From Pseudomonadota bacterium (GTDB taxonomy: Bacteria > Bdellovibrionota > FAC87 > UBA2466), in NCBI GenBank assembly GCA_009927165.1, contig RFNO01000025.1, forward strand, positions 1-60,215: a stretch of DNA of 60,215 bases. The letters are read 5' to 3'. Of the stretch, positions 27,368 to 35,973 are shown one piece after another. Positions within the stretch are counted from its first letter, which is position 1, and every line of letters begins with the position of its first letter. The position numbers were made by a program, and so were the translations under genes. The notes under the pieces are model-generated. The model was given only the letters and a program-made list of their open reading frames with translations. It was not told the DNA's origin and did no database searches.

Positions 27368-28332
27368 TTGGCCTCCTCGAGGCTTTCGTCCGTTATGGCA
27401 AAAAGAGCTTCCAACAAAGTCTTCCTTGCAAAACTATCTGCAAGAGACAATGAAATTCCGAAATCAGCAGCTGTGTAATAACGGAAGTAACCTTCCGTGT
27501 TTAAGTACCATAAACCCTGAACTTCGGGAATGTTTCGGGCAAAAGTAGCTGTCTTTTTGCCTCCGGCAGTCACATCGTAAATTTTATCAGGATAACTAAA
27601 TCCTTCAGGCAATTTCGCTTGATTGAACCGAATGATCGTTTCCTCGACTCCGTTTTCAGCTCGTTTTTCAATATCATTTTTAATGTAATAACTAAAAGAT
27701 GCCGTCAAACCGGCAAATGAAGGCCCCCTCACACTGAGAAAAATATAAAAAGAGGGATCGTCAACTGGACCGGCGGGCAATATTTTTCCATTGGCCGGAT
27801 CCACGCGATCAAATTTCAAGATAGAAGGTATTCCATTATCCGTTTTTGTGTATCGGGCATTGTTAAGCATTCTAGCAGCGGCCTTATCATAAACAGCCCG
27901 AATTTGCGTCTGTGACAAACCTAAAGCCGGTAAGTAACAGGAACCATCGGCTATATACCAACGTTGTGTCCCAGCCGGAGCATAAACTGTTCTATGCTCA
28001 ATGGGCCTCGTAGCACACTCACCACACTCTTCCAATTTTGTGAGAACAGCATCACGTGCCTGGTTCACGACGCGCTCTTGGCTATCCAAATCTACTGCTT
28101 TGGCTTGACCTTTTTGCATAGTAACCAGCTTGTTCTTTTCGTCGCGATGCTTTTTCCTCAGATCCGAAAGCTTAAGCGCACATTCCTGATTGCCTAAACG
28201 TCCTTGAAAGAATTCAGAAGCTGATTTTCCGGTCGTAAGCGAAATATCAACTTCGGCCTTCGGAATTTCGGGTCGTTCGGCCGCTACAATTGCCAACGAA
28301 AACAGCAAACTCGTCATTGTGATTTTTTTCAT
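27364..28332 (-). CDS. Exported protein of unknown function, coupled to purB
   Basis: The 322-residue protein has a short signal peptide (about 1-18). Its N-terminal third is helical and charged, with a possible coiled coil near residues 55-100. Then come a CGEC pair near 102-105 and a mixed beta-rich region with many aromatics (WYIADGSCYLP, FYIFLSVRGPSFAG, YFRYYTAADFG). Four cysteines (near 51, 102, 105 and 131) may form disulfides. I recognise no family. Its start overlaps the upstream lipoprotein stop (ATGA), and its stop overlaps the purB start (GTGA). It therefore sits inside the purine operon. Confidence 0.7.
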   Translation of the reverse strand: MKKITMTSLLFSLAIVAAERPEIPKAEVDISLTTGKSASEFFQGRLGNQECALKLSDLRKKHRDEKNKLVTMQKGQAKAVDLDSQERVVNQARDAVLTKLEECGECATRPIEHRTVYAPAGTQRWYIADGSCYLPALGLSQTQIRAVYDKAAARMLNNARYTKTDNGIPSILKFDRVDPANGKILPAGPVDDPSFYIFLSVRGPSFAGLTASFSYYIKNDIEKRAENGVEETIIRFNQAKLPEGFSYPDKIYDVTAGGKKTATFARNIPEVQGLWYLNTEGYFRYYTAADFGISLSLADSFARKTLLEALFAITDESLEEAK

Positions 28333-30851
28333 TTCGCTTCTCCTTGTTTTAAAATCAAGTTAATGAGGTTAAGTATCGATTTTAATTCTCCAGAACGATC
28401 CAGATTAATTAATACCATTGAAATTTCCTTCATTCGTTCGTTTTCAATCTTCCCCAACAATCTGAGTCCTTCATCTAACACTCTACGGTCAGATAGTTTT
28501 AAGACTTCCTCAACGAGCTCTCTGACAGGAGGAGGGTTGGCGGAGCTACTTAAAAGGCTTTGCAAACTCTCGACTCCCCCTTGATCGTTAAACTGAATAA
28601 GCCATTTTCGTTCCGGCTCGGTGAGAGCCTCTTCCGGCGGAATTACGTTCCAGCCCGTAGTCCCTACCCAATCAAGAAGGGATTTTGCAGCGTCTAACTT
28701 ACTTTTCTCAAAAAATGATGAAATCCATTTTAAGTGCAACTCGAATCCGTACTGGTTTTCCAGGTTGGCTCCCAAAACATTCCTGAAAAGCACGGAGAGA
28801 TAATTCTGTTGGGCATCACTCAACTCGGAAAGACTTGCAATAAACTGGACTAGCCCATCCCCATTTTGAAGAATGGAAACTATTCCTGGATAAACACTCT
28901 CAGCGCTATCATTAACTTTTAACAAACCTAAAACGGTAAATCGGGAGATTGCCTCTCCGAAACCATCGATTTGCTGCTTATTTAAGTTCCTAAGGACAGC
29001 ATGGTACAAATCGAAAAGAGTAGGTTTTCCTTTCTCACCCTGGTCAACAAGTTCAATTATGCTCAGTTTGGATAAAACTTGATTTACCCATTCGGCAGCT
29101 TCTGGGTCAGATTGAAACAGTCCAACAATTAACCTGCGATCTTCGGGCTCCAACTGACCTAATTTCAATTCCTGAAAGAGGAAATGTTTAAAAGTTTTCC
29201 AGTCCTCTGGTCGTAATGAAGAGAGGATTCCGTGCACGCTCGAAAGCATATTGGGGATAGTTTTCAGAGATTCCAGGCTCAGTAGGCTATCAGAGCCCGA
29301 CTGTGTGAAATGATAAATGGTAGCTACCAAAAATGGGGAAACATCTGAAAACGGTCTGACACTGTTGGCACTAGCCAACACTTCAGAAAAAGCTTTTCGC
29401 AAATTAATGGGTTCAGAAAATTCGACTTGGTAATCGGTTTTGCCGAAATCAGGTTGAGTCAACAGGTGTTCGAGTCGAGAAACAACTGTTGTCAAACCTA
29501 GCGACATCAAATCTTTTTTTACGAGACCGGAAATCGTTTTTTTGTCATCGGATGCAGTAAGTGAAAATTTAAAGTCTCTATCTGACAAAGGCAGAGACCA
29601 AAGCTTATCTCGAAACTCATTTTCCGATAATTTTTCAAGTTGAGAACGCTGAGAACGGGCAACAGTCTCTAACCATTCCGTGAGCAAAAGTGCGTTTAAC
29701 TGAAGAGGAAGACGATAAGACCCGCTATCGCTCAGGGATTCAGCTCTTCTGGGGTCTGTAATTTTTTGGAGCCCAGAGAAGATAATGGCATAAAGTCGAT
29801 GAAACTGGAGGTTAGGATCTGAAGTGGCATTTTCTCTTGGAAGGGACAACCAAAAGTTTTTATCTAGTGCTTCTCCATCCTCTGGATTCAAAAGGACTTT
29901 GAGAACAATTTCGGAAAGTGCCGACACAAAAATCGGGTCCCACTTTAAGCTGAGTGTTTGAACTAAGTCGGGGTTTGTACGCAGACCTTCCTGCAAAGCA
30001 GAAACAATTGGCTTCGATGGCCGGTTCATCAACTCAACGAGATCCAAAGCTTCAGCAAGATGGCTCGTTTTGCCAGTTTCATCGGAGTTGGCGCGCAGCT
30101 TACTGAGCTCAGACATTTGAAGGGCAAGACGAGAAAACGCCTCAACGCCAAATCTTTTCCGAAGATCAACAGCTGCTTTCATCACGGCGGGAACAACATC
30201 TGAATTCAAAGCCATAATTCCCATCTCAGAAAGAATGGATCGACTTTCTGGGTTCGTTAGAATCGTCTTAAGGTCTTGGGCAAGGGCTGGCTTATTTATT
30301 TTAATTTCTGAGTTTTTAGCGACGTAATTTGTTTCACTTTGAATAAGCTGGGGTAAAACCTTTGTGAGAAAAACCGGGTCTAGAATCTGTATATCTCGCT
30401 TGAGTACAGCATAAAGGCTGTCATCGGACAAAAGGTCTGAAAAAGCTAAATCCAAGCTCGGATAGGTTTTCAACAGACTTACCCATTGGGTTGTCCATTT
30501 CTGAAAACCCTTTTTCTTAATTCGCTCATTTAAAAGGTGAATCAGTCCTTGGTTTGTTTGAGCGTCTTCGTAGACCCAACGATTAAGAAATGATGCCCAA
30601 GCTTCCACTTGTGAATCACTAAGATTCTGAATCCAAGGAAGAAGTGAATTGAAATCCCCTTTCTCATTTAGCACTGAAAATAACTGGCGGAGATCAGCGG
30701 CAGTGAGTTTTGAACGGAGAAGAATCCTATCCACTGAGAGAGGTGCCGGACCTGGCAGAAGCGGCTTCTCCAGTTTATTCCCACATCCTGAAAGCAGCGA
30801 GAGACTGGTCGCTAAGCTAAGAAATAGACCTATGACTCTGTATTGAAACAC
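28329..30851 (-). CDS. Large helical lipoprotein of unknown function
   Basis: This 840-residue protein has a type II signal peptide with lipobox LLSGC (C23), so it is probably a membrane lipoprotein facing the periplasm. The rest is rich in Leu and Ser and appears almost entirely alpha-helical, with many short helices resembling a solenoid; I cannot confirm HEAT or TPR repeats by eye. The start is GTG, and no other start precedes the lipobox. It is the first gene of the unit leading into purB-purC-purS-purQ-purL-purF. I recognise no family. Confidence 0.72.
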   Translation of the reverse strand: MFQYRVIGLFLSLATSLSLLSGCGNKLEKPLLPGPAPLSVDRILLRSKLTAADLRQLFSVLNEKGDFNSLLPWIQNLSDSQVEAWASFLNRWVYEDAQTNQGLIHLLNERIKKKGFQKWTTQWVSLLKTYPSLDLAFSDLLSDDSLYAVLKRDIQILDPVFLTKVLPQLIQSETNYVAKNSEIKINKPALAQDLKTILTNPESRSILSEMGIMALNSDVVPAVMKAAVDLRKRFGVEAFSRLALQMSELSKLRANSDETGKTSHLAEALDLVELMNRPSKPIVSALQEGLRTNPDLVQTLSLKWDPIFVSALSEIVLKVLLNPEDGEALDKNFWLSLPRENATSDPNLQFHRLYAIIFSGLQKITDPRRAESLSDSGSYRLPLQLNALLLTEWLETVARSQRSQLEKLSENEFRDKLWSLPLSDRDFKFSLTASDDKKTISGLVKKDLMSLGLTTVVSRLEHLLTQPDFGKTDYQVEFSEPINLRKAFSEVLASANSVRPFSDVSPFLVATIYHFTQSGSDSLLSLESLKTIPNMLSSVHGILSSLRPEDWKTFKHFLFQELKLGQLEPEDRRLIVGLFQSDPEAAEWVNQVLSKLSIIELVDQGEKGKPTLFDLYHAVLRNLNKQQIDGFGEAISRFTVLGLLKVNDSAESVYPGIVSILQNGDGLVQFIASLSELSDAQQNYLSVLFRNVLGANLENQYGFELHLKWISSFFEKSKLDAAKSLLDWVGTTGWNVIPPEEALTEPERKWLIQFNDQGGVESLQSLLSSSANPPPVRELVEEVLKLSDRRVLDEGLRLLGKIENERMKEISMVLINLDRSGELKSILNLINLILKQGEAK

Positions 30852-30857
30852 GGGCAG

Positions 30858-30886
30858 AATTTACCCGTTTTGATGCGTTGAGTCAA
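30858..30886 (-). promoter_or_regulatory. Strong candidate promoter of the lipoprotein-purine operon
   Basis: On the minus strand TTGACT (30881-30886) and TAAATT (30858-30863) have an exact 17-base spacer. The GTG start codon lies only six bases after the -10 hexamer, so transcription would begin at or next to it and the message would be leaderless. ACGGG and CCCGT around the -10 region can pair. No PurR-type palindrome or purine riboswitch is seen here. Confidence 0.55.
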
Positions 30887-30912
30887 TACTCAGCAAATTC
30901 TGAATAAGTTAT

Positions 30913-31884
30913 TTAATTTATTACGTTTTTAATTATTTTGGAAGCGGCCGCAGAACCGGCAAAAATAGCTGTTCGCTTTTTGGAAAAATCTAGCGGATTA
31001 CTTTTCAACTCAATGGGCACTGTAAGAACGTCTTGCAATTCTTCCCGTAAACTACGCCTCATCAACGCCAAATAGGACATTCTGAACAAAGCAGATCCCG
31101 TCTCTTTTTTGGGGACTCGGTAATATTCTAGGTAATCAGGATACATATTGACTGCCACAACGTGAGTGGCGCCTCTTTTTTTTCCTTCTCCGATATCTAA
31201 AGCCTTCAAACCCAAGTTCCTTATGGCGGACTCTTCCATTTCGGGAAAAGGTCGGTACAGTCCTGGTACTGCCATGGTTCTCAACAACGGGTCACGCCAA
31301 TCACCCGAATCAAAAACACCGTCGCCCCCAAGCTCTGAATTTTGAGCCGCAATAATTACCGGAACTCTGAGATCCCTCAGATCTTTGAATTTCAGAGAAT
31401 TTTCAATCATGGGGGAAATTTTTCCCATTTCGCCTTTAGCGGATATTGCACAAGCTTTTGAGAAATCTTTTTCTTGGAGCCTCATCGCAAACCACTCCAA
31501 ATCATGCACAGACTTAAAAAATCCATAACCGATTGCAAACAGGGCTGGCCACCCTGTAGCCACAATCGCATCTACTTTAATGCCCTCTTCTTTAAACCGC
31601 TTTAATAATCCCACAGTCGCAAAACTGCTGACTCCCGCTCCTCCTAGAACCAAAGTAATGGCTTGAGCGCGAACTTCAGTTTTTTCCGATGCGGTTGCCG
31701 TAGCTCCGGGTGTAACTGGAAATTCAAGTTGATTCTCAGATTGGTTTTCCACTTTGGTAGAGTTCTGATTTTCCAATTTTTCAAACTGCGAAAAATCAGG
31801 TCGCTTTCTTCCCATCACACAGCCAGGAAGAAGCAAGAGAATCAAAAGCCAACCGAGCCAAAATTTAGTCGATTCGATTTTCAT
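30913..31884 (-). CDS. Patatin-like lipoprotein lacking catalytic residues
   Basis: This 323-residue protein has lipobox LLPGC (C22), a Gln/Asn/Glu-rich linker and a patatin-like fold start (ITLVLGGAGVSSFATVG, residues 77-92; then KVDAIVATGWPAL). In active patatins the elbow is GxSxG and the Asp lies in DGG/A. Here the elbow reads ATGWPA, so the serine is replaced by Gly111, and the Asp segment reads IRNLG. It is probably not a lipase and may be a binding or scaffold protein. It overlaps tlyA by 20 bases and is the last gene of the xseB-ispA-dxs-tlyA run. Confidence 0.7.
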   Translation of the reverse strand: MKIESTKFWLGWLLILLLLPGCVMGRKRPDFSQFEKLENQNSTKVENQSENQLEFPVTPGATATASEKTEVRAQAITLVLGGAGVSSFATVGLLKRFKEEGIKVDAIVATGWPALFAIGYGFFKSVHDLEWFAMRLQEKDFSKACAISAKGEMGKISPMIENSLKFKDLRDLRVPVIIAAQNSELGGDGVFDSGDWRDPLLRTMAVPGLYRPFPEMEESAIRNLGLKALDIGEGKKRGATHVVAVNMYPDYLEYYRVPKKETGSALFRMSYLALMRRSLREELQDVLTVPIELKSNPLDFSKKRTAIFAGSAAASKIIKNVIN

Positions 31885-32623
31885 AAAAAATTAAGTACTC
31901 TACATTACCACTTTTTTTGCCAGCGATGGGAGAACTTTCGGGGCCTCCGCATTTTGTTAATTTCAAATCTACCATCCACTGGTTAAATCCTCTCAGAGCC
32001 TGCTGAACTGCTTCCAGGTTTTTCACTTTGCCACCCTTTTGCAATTGCTCTGGTGCCAATTCAAACTGCGGCTTGAAAAGAAGAATCCAATAACGGATTT
32101 TGGGGAAGTTACGATGAATGGGTTCAATAATTTTTCGTAATGATATAAAAGAAACATCAATGACAACTAAGTCGATTGAAGTGCCTTCTTTCCCCAGACT
32201 CTCCGAAGTTAAGTAGCGAGCATTGGTTTTCTCTAGGTTCGTTACTTGCGGATGGTTTCGCAACTCCACGTCTAGCTGACCGTAGCCGACATCAACTGCA
32301 ATCACATGTTTAGCGCCATTTTTGAGTAAACAATGAGTAAATCCTCCGGTTGAGGCTCCAATATCAAGACAAGTCCTGCCGGAAACCGAAATCCGAAATT
32401 CATCAAGAGCAAATTGAAGTTTGTGCCCTGCCCGGCTTTTAAAAGGCAAAGACCGGGACCTGACTTCCAAGACAAGGTCCTCAGGATAAAGAGTGCCCGG
32501 TTTTTCTAAACGTAAATTATTGGGTCCAAACACTTCACCCGCCAAGATTAAAGAAGCAGCTTTTTGGGGACTCTCGCAAATTCCCCTTTCGACTAAAAGT
32601 AAGTCGAGTCTTTTTTTGGCCAT
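31865..32623 (-). CDS. tlyA: TlyA family rRNA 2'-O-methyltransferase
   Basis: The 252-residue protein has an N-terminal S4 RNA-binding domain (about 1-60, beginning KKRLDLLLVERG) and a FtsJ-like SAM methyltransferase domain with LDIGASTGGFT (about 93-103). Relatives methylate 16S and 23S rRNA riboses; some are described as hemolysins, probably secondarily. It lies between dxs (2-base gap) and the patatin-like gene (20-base overlap), the dxs-tlyA order being common in bacteria. The exact rRNA position is not decided by sequence. Confidence 0.9.
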   Translation of the reverse strand: MAKKRLDLLLVERGICESPQKAASLILAGEVFGPNNLRLEKPGTLYPEDLVLEVRSRSLPFKSRAGHKLQFALDEFRISVSGRTCLDIGASTGGFTHCLLKNGAKHVIAVDVGYGQLDVELRNHPQVTNLEKTNARYLTSESLGKEGTSIDLVVIDVSFISLRKIIEPIHRNFPKIRYWILLFKPQFELAPEQLQKGGKVKNLEAVQQALRGFNQWMVDLKLTKCGGPESSPIAGKKSGNVEYLIFYENRID

Positions 32624-32625
32624 TG

Positions 32626-34584
32626 CTAATTAAGAACCAAAGAATTCTCGGTACTCTTCAGCCGAGTTGTTGGTGACCGTGTTAATCCCAATTCCTCTAA
32701 TTTTAGAATGGTCTTTGAAGTTACAGTTTGCGGAACTAATCCAGTGAGCTTCCTCTGGACTTGAGGACTTGCGTGATCGATGAAAGCGTCAGGTAACCCA
32801 AGAATTAGGGCGGGAAGGTTTAACCCTCGACTGTGCATGAGCTCGAGAATGGAGCTGCCAAATCCACCGCACACTGTGTTTTCTTCCACAGTCACCACTA
32901 ATTTCGAACGTTCGCACCATTCTAATATGAGTTTTTCATCCAAAGGTTTAACAAAGCGAGCATTGATACTTGCGGTTTTATAACCTTGAGCCTGCAACAA
33001 AGCTTGCGCTTCCAAAACGGTTTGAACTGCATATCCAATACCGATCAAAAGCACATCAACTGCACTTGCATCTGCTTTTAAAACTTCTCCTTTTCCCAAG
33101 GGGAGTGTCGTGAGCTCTTTATCCATCGGTACACCAACGACTTCACCTCGTGGATATCGAAAGGCAATGGGGCCACCTTGATATTGCACAGCTGTTTTAA
33201 CCATGTGTTGAAGTTCGTTCTCGTCTTTTGGAGCCATAATGACGAAATTAGGAATGGCCCTTAAATAACTTAAATCGAAAGCTCCTTGATGAGTAACGCC
33301 ATCCGCTCCGACAAGACCAGCCCTATCCATCGCAAATACAACCGGCAAATTTTGAATCCCAACATCGTGTATGCACTGATCGAAAGCTCTCTGAAGAAAC
33401 GTAGAGTAAATAGCAGCTACTGGCCTAAAACCTTCAGTGGCTAAGCCAGCCGCAAAAAGAACCGCATGCCCTTCTGCAATGCCAACATCGTAAGTCCGTT
33501 TTGGAAACTCTTTTTGAAACTTAGAAATACCTGTACCGCTCGGCATGGCAGCTGTGATTGCCACAATGCGAGGATCTTCTTTGGCTAAACGAACTAAAGT
33601 ATCGGCAAAAACATCTTGATAGTTTGCTTTTTTAGGACCGGAAGGTTTGATTCCTTCTTCAATCTCAAAAGGAGTTACCCCATGATATTTGAGTGAATTT
33701 TCTTCAGCAAGCTTATAACCTTTGCCCTTTTTGGTAAGCACATGAACTAAATAAGGCCCTTCTTTCGGACTCTCACTTTTCACAAACGAGAAAGCTTCAA
33801 CTAGGGCATTCACATCATGTCCATCAATGGGCCCCATATATCTGAAGCCCAAGCACTCAAAAAGAATCCCAGGAGTGAAGAAGTTCTTCATACTCTTTCG
33901 CAAGCGAGAAGCAACTCCTGTAATGGGCATTCCACAATGCTCCATAGCATCCATTAAGCCTTTCAATTCTTTTCGAAGCCGATTGTAACCTGGATGGACA
34001 AGCGCATGATTCACAAAGCGATTCAAAGCACCCACGTTAGGATCAATCGCCATATCGTTGTCATTGAGAATAACTACCAAATTTTTTGCTGGGATATGTC
34101 CCGCATTGTTCAAAGCTTCGAAGGCTAGTCCCCCAGTCATGGAGCCGTCACCAATGATAGCGACAGCGAAATGAGGAAGTCCCCCCAGCTTCATTCCTTC
34201 TGCAATACCCAGAGCAGCCGAAATGGAAGTGCTAGCGTGCCCAGCTCCAAAATGATCATACTCACTTTCCGCTCGGCTGGTAAAACCACTCAAGCCTTCG
34301 TACTGCCGAATGGTATGAAATCTGTTTTTTCGACCCGTCAAAATTTTATGGGGATACGCTTGATGCCCCACATCCCACACCAACTTGTCTTTAGGAGTTT
34401 CAAAAGCGTAGTGAAGTGCAACGGAAAGTTCGACAGTTCCCAAGTTGGAAGAAAAGTGTCCGCCTTTTTTCGATATTACTTCCAAAATTAGGTCTCGGAC
34501 TTCTTTACAAAGAGGCTGTAACTCACCCACTTTCAGTTGCCGAAGGTCTTCGGGTAAATTGATTTTATCCAGTCGTTTTCCCAT
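32626..34584 (-). CDS. dxs: 1-deoxy-D-xylulose-5-phosphate synthase Dxs
   Basis: Dxs condenses pyruvate and glyceraldehyde 3-phosphate, the entry to the MEP pathway. The 652-residue protein shows the TPP motif GDGSMTGGLAFEALNNAG, the N-terminal histidine segment VGHQAYPHKILTGR, the catalytic-Glu transketolase region (YDVGIAEGHAV), and the C-terminal transketolase domain. Its ATG overlaps the ispA stop (TAATG). The C-terminal 20 residues are rich in Thr/Ser/Lys and not typical, but do not affect the call. Confidence 0.97.
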   Translation of the reverse strand: MGKRLDKINLPEDLRQLKVGELQPLCKEVRDLILEVISKKGGHFSSNLGTVELSVALHYAFETPKDKLVWDVGHQAYPHKILTGRKNRFHTIRQYEGLSGFTSRAESEYDHFGAGHASTSISAALGIAEGMKLGGLPHFAVAIIGDGSMTGGLAFEALNNAGHIPAKNLVVILNDNDMAIDPNVGALNRFVNHALVHPGYNRLRKELKGLMDAMEHCGMPITGVASRLRKSMKNFFTPGILFECLGFRYMGPIDGHDVNALVEAFSFVKSESPKEGPYLVHVLTKKGKGYKLAEENSLKYHGVTPFEIEEGIKPSGPKKANYQDVFADTLVRLAKEDPRIVAITAAMPSGTGISKFQKEFPKRTYDVGIAEGHAVLFAAGLATEGFRPVAAIYSTFLQRAFDQCIHDVGIQNLPVVFAMDRAGLVGADGVTHQGAFDLSYLRAIPNFVIMAPKDENELQHMVKTAVQYQGGPIAFRYPRGEVVGVPMDKELTTLPLGKGEVLKADASAVDVLLIGIGYAVQTVLEAQALLQAQGYKTASINARFVKPLDEKLILEWCERSKLVVTVEENTVCGGFGSSILELMHSRGLNLPALILGLPDAFIDHASPQVQRKLTGLVPQTVTSKTILKLEELGLTRSPTTRLKSTENSLVLN

Positions 34585-35474
34585 TAATGTTTCCTGTTGC
34601 GAATGAACTCAGCAATATCCACAAGATGAGAGGATTTGTCACCCAAAGCCTGAGCACAAGTATTGGCAGTATCAATCAGATTGTTGAGAAGGTCTTGCAT
34701 TTCCGCTCGATTCATCAGCTCACTATAGGCTGGACGGGCCTTTTTTCGTGGTCCCCGCGAATAACGGTTGCTGGATTCAGCATCTAAAATATCGTCTGAA
34801 ATTTGAAATGCGAGTCCTAGAGCTGCTCCGTAACGCTTTAATAATGCAGATTTTTTTTCTTCTAACCCACACAGTCTGGCGGGTAGGAGAACTGAAGCAA
34901 CGATCATAGCCCCTGTTTTATGAATATGGATAAACTCCACTTCAGGAAGATTGAATTGGGTTTGCTCTAAAGTAACATCGATGAACTGTCCGCCTACCAA
35001 TCCTCTCACCCCAGCAGCAGAAACCAAAAGTTCAAAAGCAGAAAGAATGTGTTTAGGAGAAAATAAGGTACTTTCCTGAAGCCGAGCCAGTTGTCCAAAA
35101 GCCTCAGTCAGGAGCGCATCTCCCGTAAGGATTGCCACTGCTTCTCCAAATTTTTTGTGATTAGAGGGCTTGCCCCGTCGAGTATCATCATCATCTAACG
35201 CCGGAAGATCGTCATGAATCAGCGAATAAGTGTGGATATATTCAACCGCAAGAGCGGCCGGCAAAACATCCTCTGCTTGAAACCCCAAGCACTCCGCGCT
35301 CGCTAAAGTCAGGAGCGGACGAAATCGTTTTCCTCCGCCAGACAAACTGTAACTCATTGCTTCCACAAGCGGAGCAAATCGAAGCGAGGCAGTTTTTTGA
35401 TATTGCACCAAACTTTCTCCAATCGCTGCTTCAATGAGAGCGACACGAGACGCGGAATAAGACTGAAAATTCAA
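34584..35474 (-). CDS. ispA: Farnesyl/geranyl-type polyprenyl diphosphate synthase
   Basis: This 296-residue trans-prenyltransferase condenses IPP with allylic diphosphates. The first Asp-rich motif is DDLPALDDDD and the second QISDDILD. Bacterial IspA-type proteins have this length and the GGKRFRP N-terminal segment (GGGKRFRPLL near residue 50). The start is TTG, supported by a GGAG site eight bases upstream. Chain length (C15 or C20) cannot be fixed by eye. It lies downstream of xseB and next to dxs, the common xseB-ispA-dxs order. Confidence 0.94.
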   Translation of the reverse strand: MNFQSYSASRVALIEAAIGESLVQYQKTASLRFAPLVEAMSYSLSGGGKRFRPLLTLASAECLGFQAEDVLPAALAVEYIHTYSLIHDDLPALDDDDTRRGKPSNHKKFGEAVAILTGDALLTEAFGQLARLQESTLFSPKHILSAFELLVSAAGVRGLVGGQFIDVTLEQTQFNLPEVEFIHIHKTGAMIVASVLLPARLCGLEEKKSALLKRYGAALGLAFQISDDILDAESSNRYSRGPRKKARPAYSELMNRAEMQDLLNNLIDTANTCAQALGDKSSHLVDIAEFIRNRKH

Positions 35475-35524
35475 CGGACTATCTCCTCAAAAGAGGGTAA
35501 AGATAGAAAGTGGCCTTAGACGTG

Positions 35525-35776
35525 TCAACCAGGATTGTGACTTTGCGCATCAAATGGAGCAGTTTTAATTTCCCCGTCCCCGGTTTGCATCAATAGCTCA
35601 ACTTTTCTTTCTACTTCTTCTAATTGCCGCAAACATTCTCGAGAAAGAGCGACTCCTTTTTCAAAAGACTTGAGCTGGGTTTCTAGTGGAATTTCGCCAG
35701 CTTCTAATTCCCCCACAATTTTTTCGAGTTCTTTTAAAGAGGTTTCAAACGAACTTTTTTCTTTGGAGTTGCTCAT
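35525..35776 (-). CDS. xseB: Exodeoxyribonuclease VII small subunit XseB
   Basis: XseB is the small helical subunit of exonuclease VII, which degrades single-stranded DNA with XseA. The segment FETSLKELEKIVGELEAGEIPLE, then SFEKGVALSRECLRQLE, is diagnostic. I use the ATG at 35776 (83 residues); a GTG three codons upstream is possible and neither has a strong ribosome site. The catalytic XseA is not in the window, though xseA often precedes xseB. Confidence 0.93.
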   Translation of the reverse strand: MSNSKEKSSFETSLKELEKIVGELEAGEIPLETQLKSFEKGVALSRECLRQLEEVERKVELLMQTGDGEIKTAPFDAQSHNPG

Positions 35777-35893
35777 AGGAGCCACACGATAGGGTAATCA
35801 ACTACTCACTGTCAATCACCGGACTAACTATTAGCAGTCCCCTTGCTTCTCGCTATTTCCCTAAATAATCTGAGCATTTGGCTTCTCTTTAAA

Positions 35894-35921
35894 TTGACAA
35901 TCCCCCCGTAAAATCGATAAT
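35894..35921 (+). promoter_or_regulatory. Near-consensus sigma-70 promoter of the liv operon
   Basis: TTGACA (35894-35899) is a perfect -35, 16 bases before GATAAT (35916-35921). The livK start lies about 50 bases further on with a GAGG ribosome site. No operator repeat is obvious. It is the clearest promoter in the window. Confidence 0.7.
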
Positions 35922-35973
35922 CCAGAAGTTATTTCATAAGAATTTTTGGGAAAGAAAGAAGAGGTCCCTTGAT

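Noticed and set aside
30852-30912. Purine riboswitch or PurR box before the purine operon
   Set aside because: The 61-base gap is taken up by the promoter and has no purine-riboswitch core or PurR-type palindrome.
35525-35785. Missing xseA as a sign of a broken exonuclease VII
   Set aside because: XseA and XseB are often encoded apart; absence from this window says nothing about the genome.
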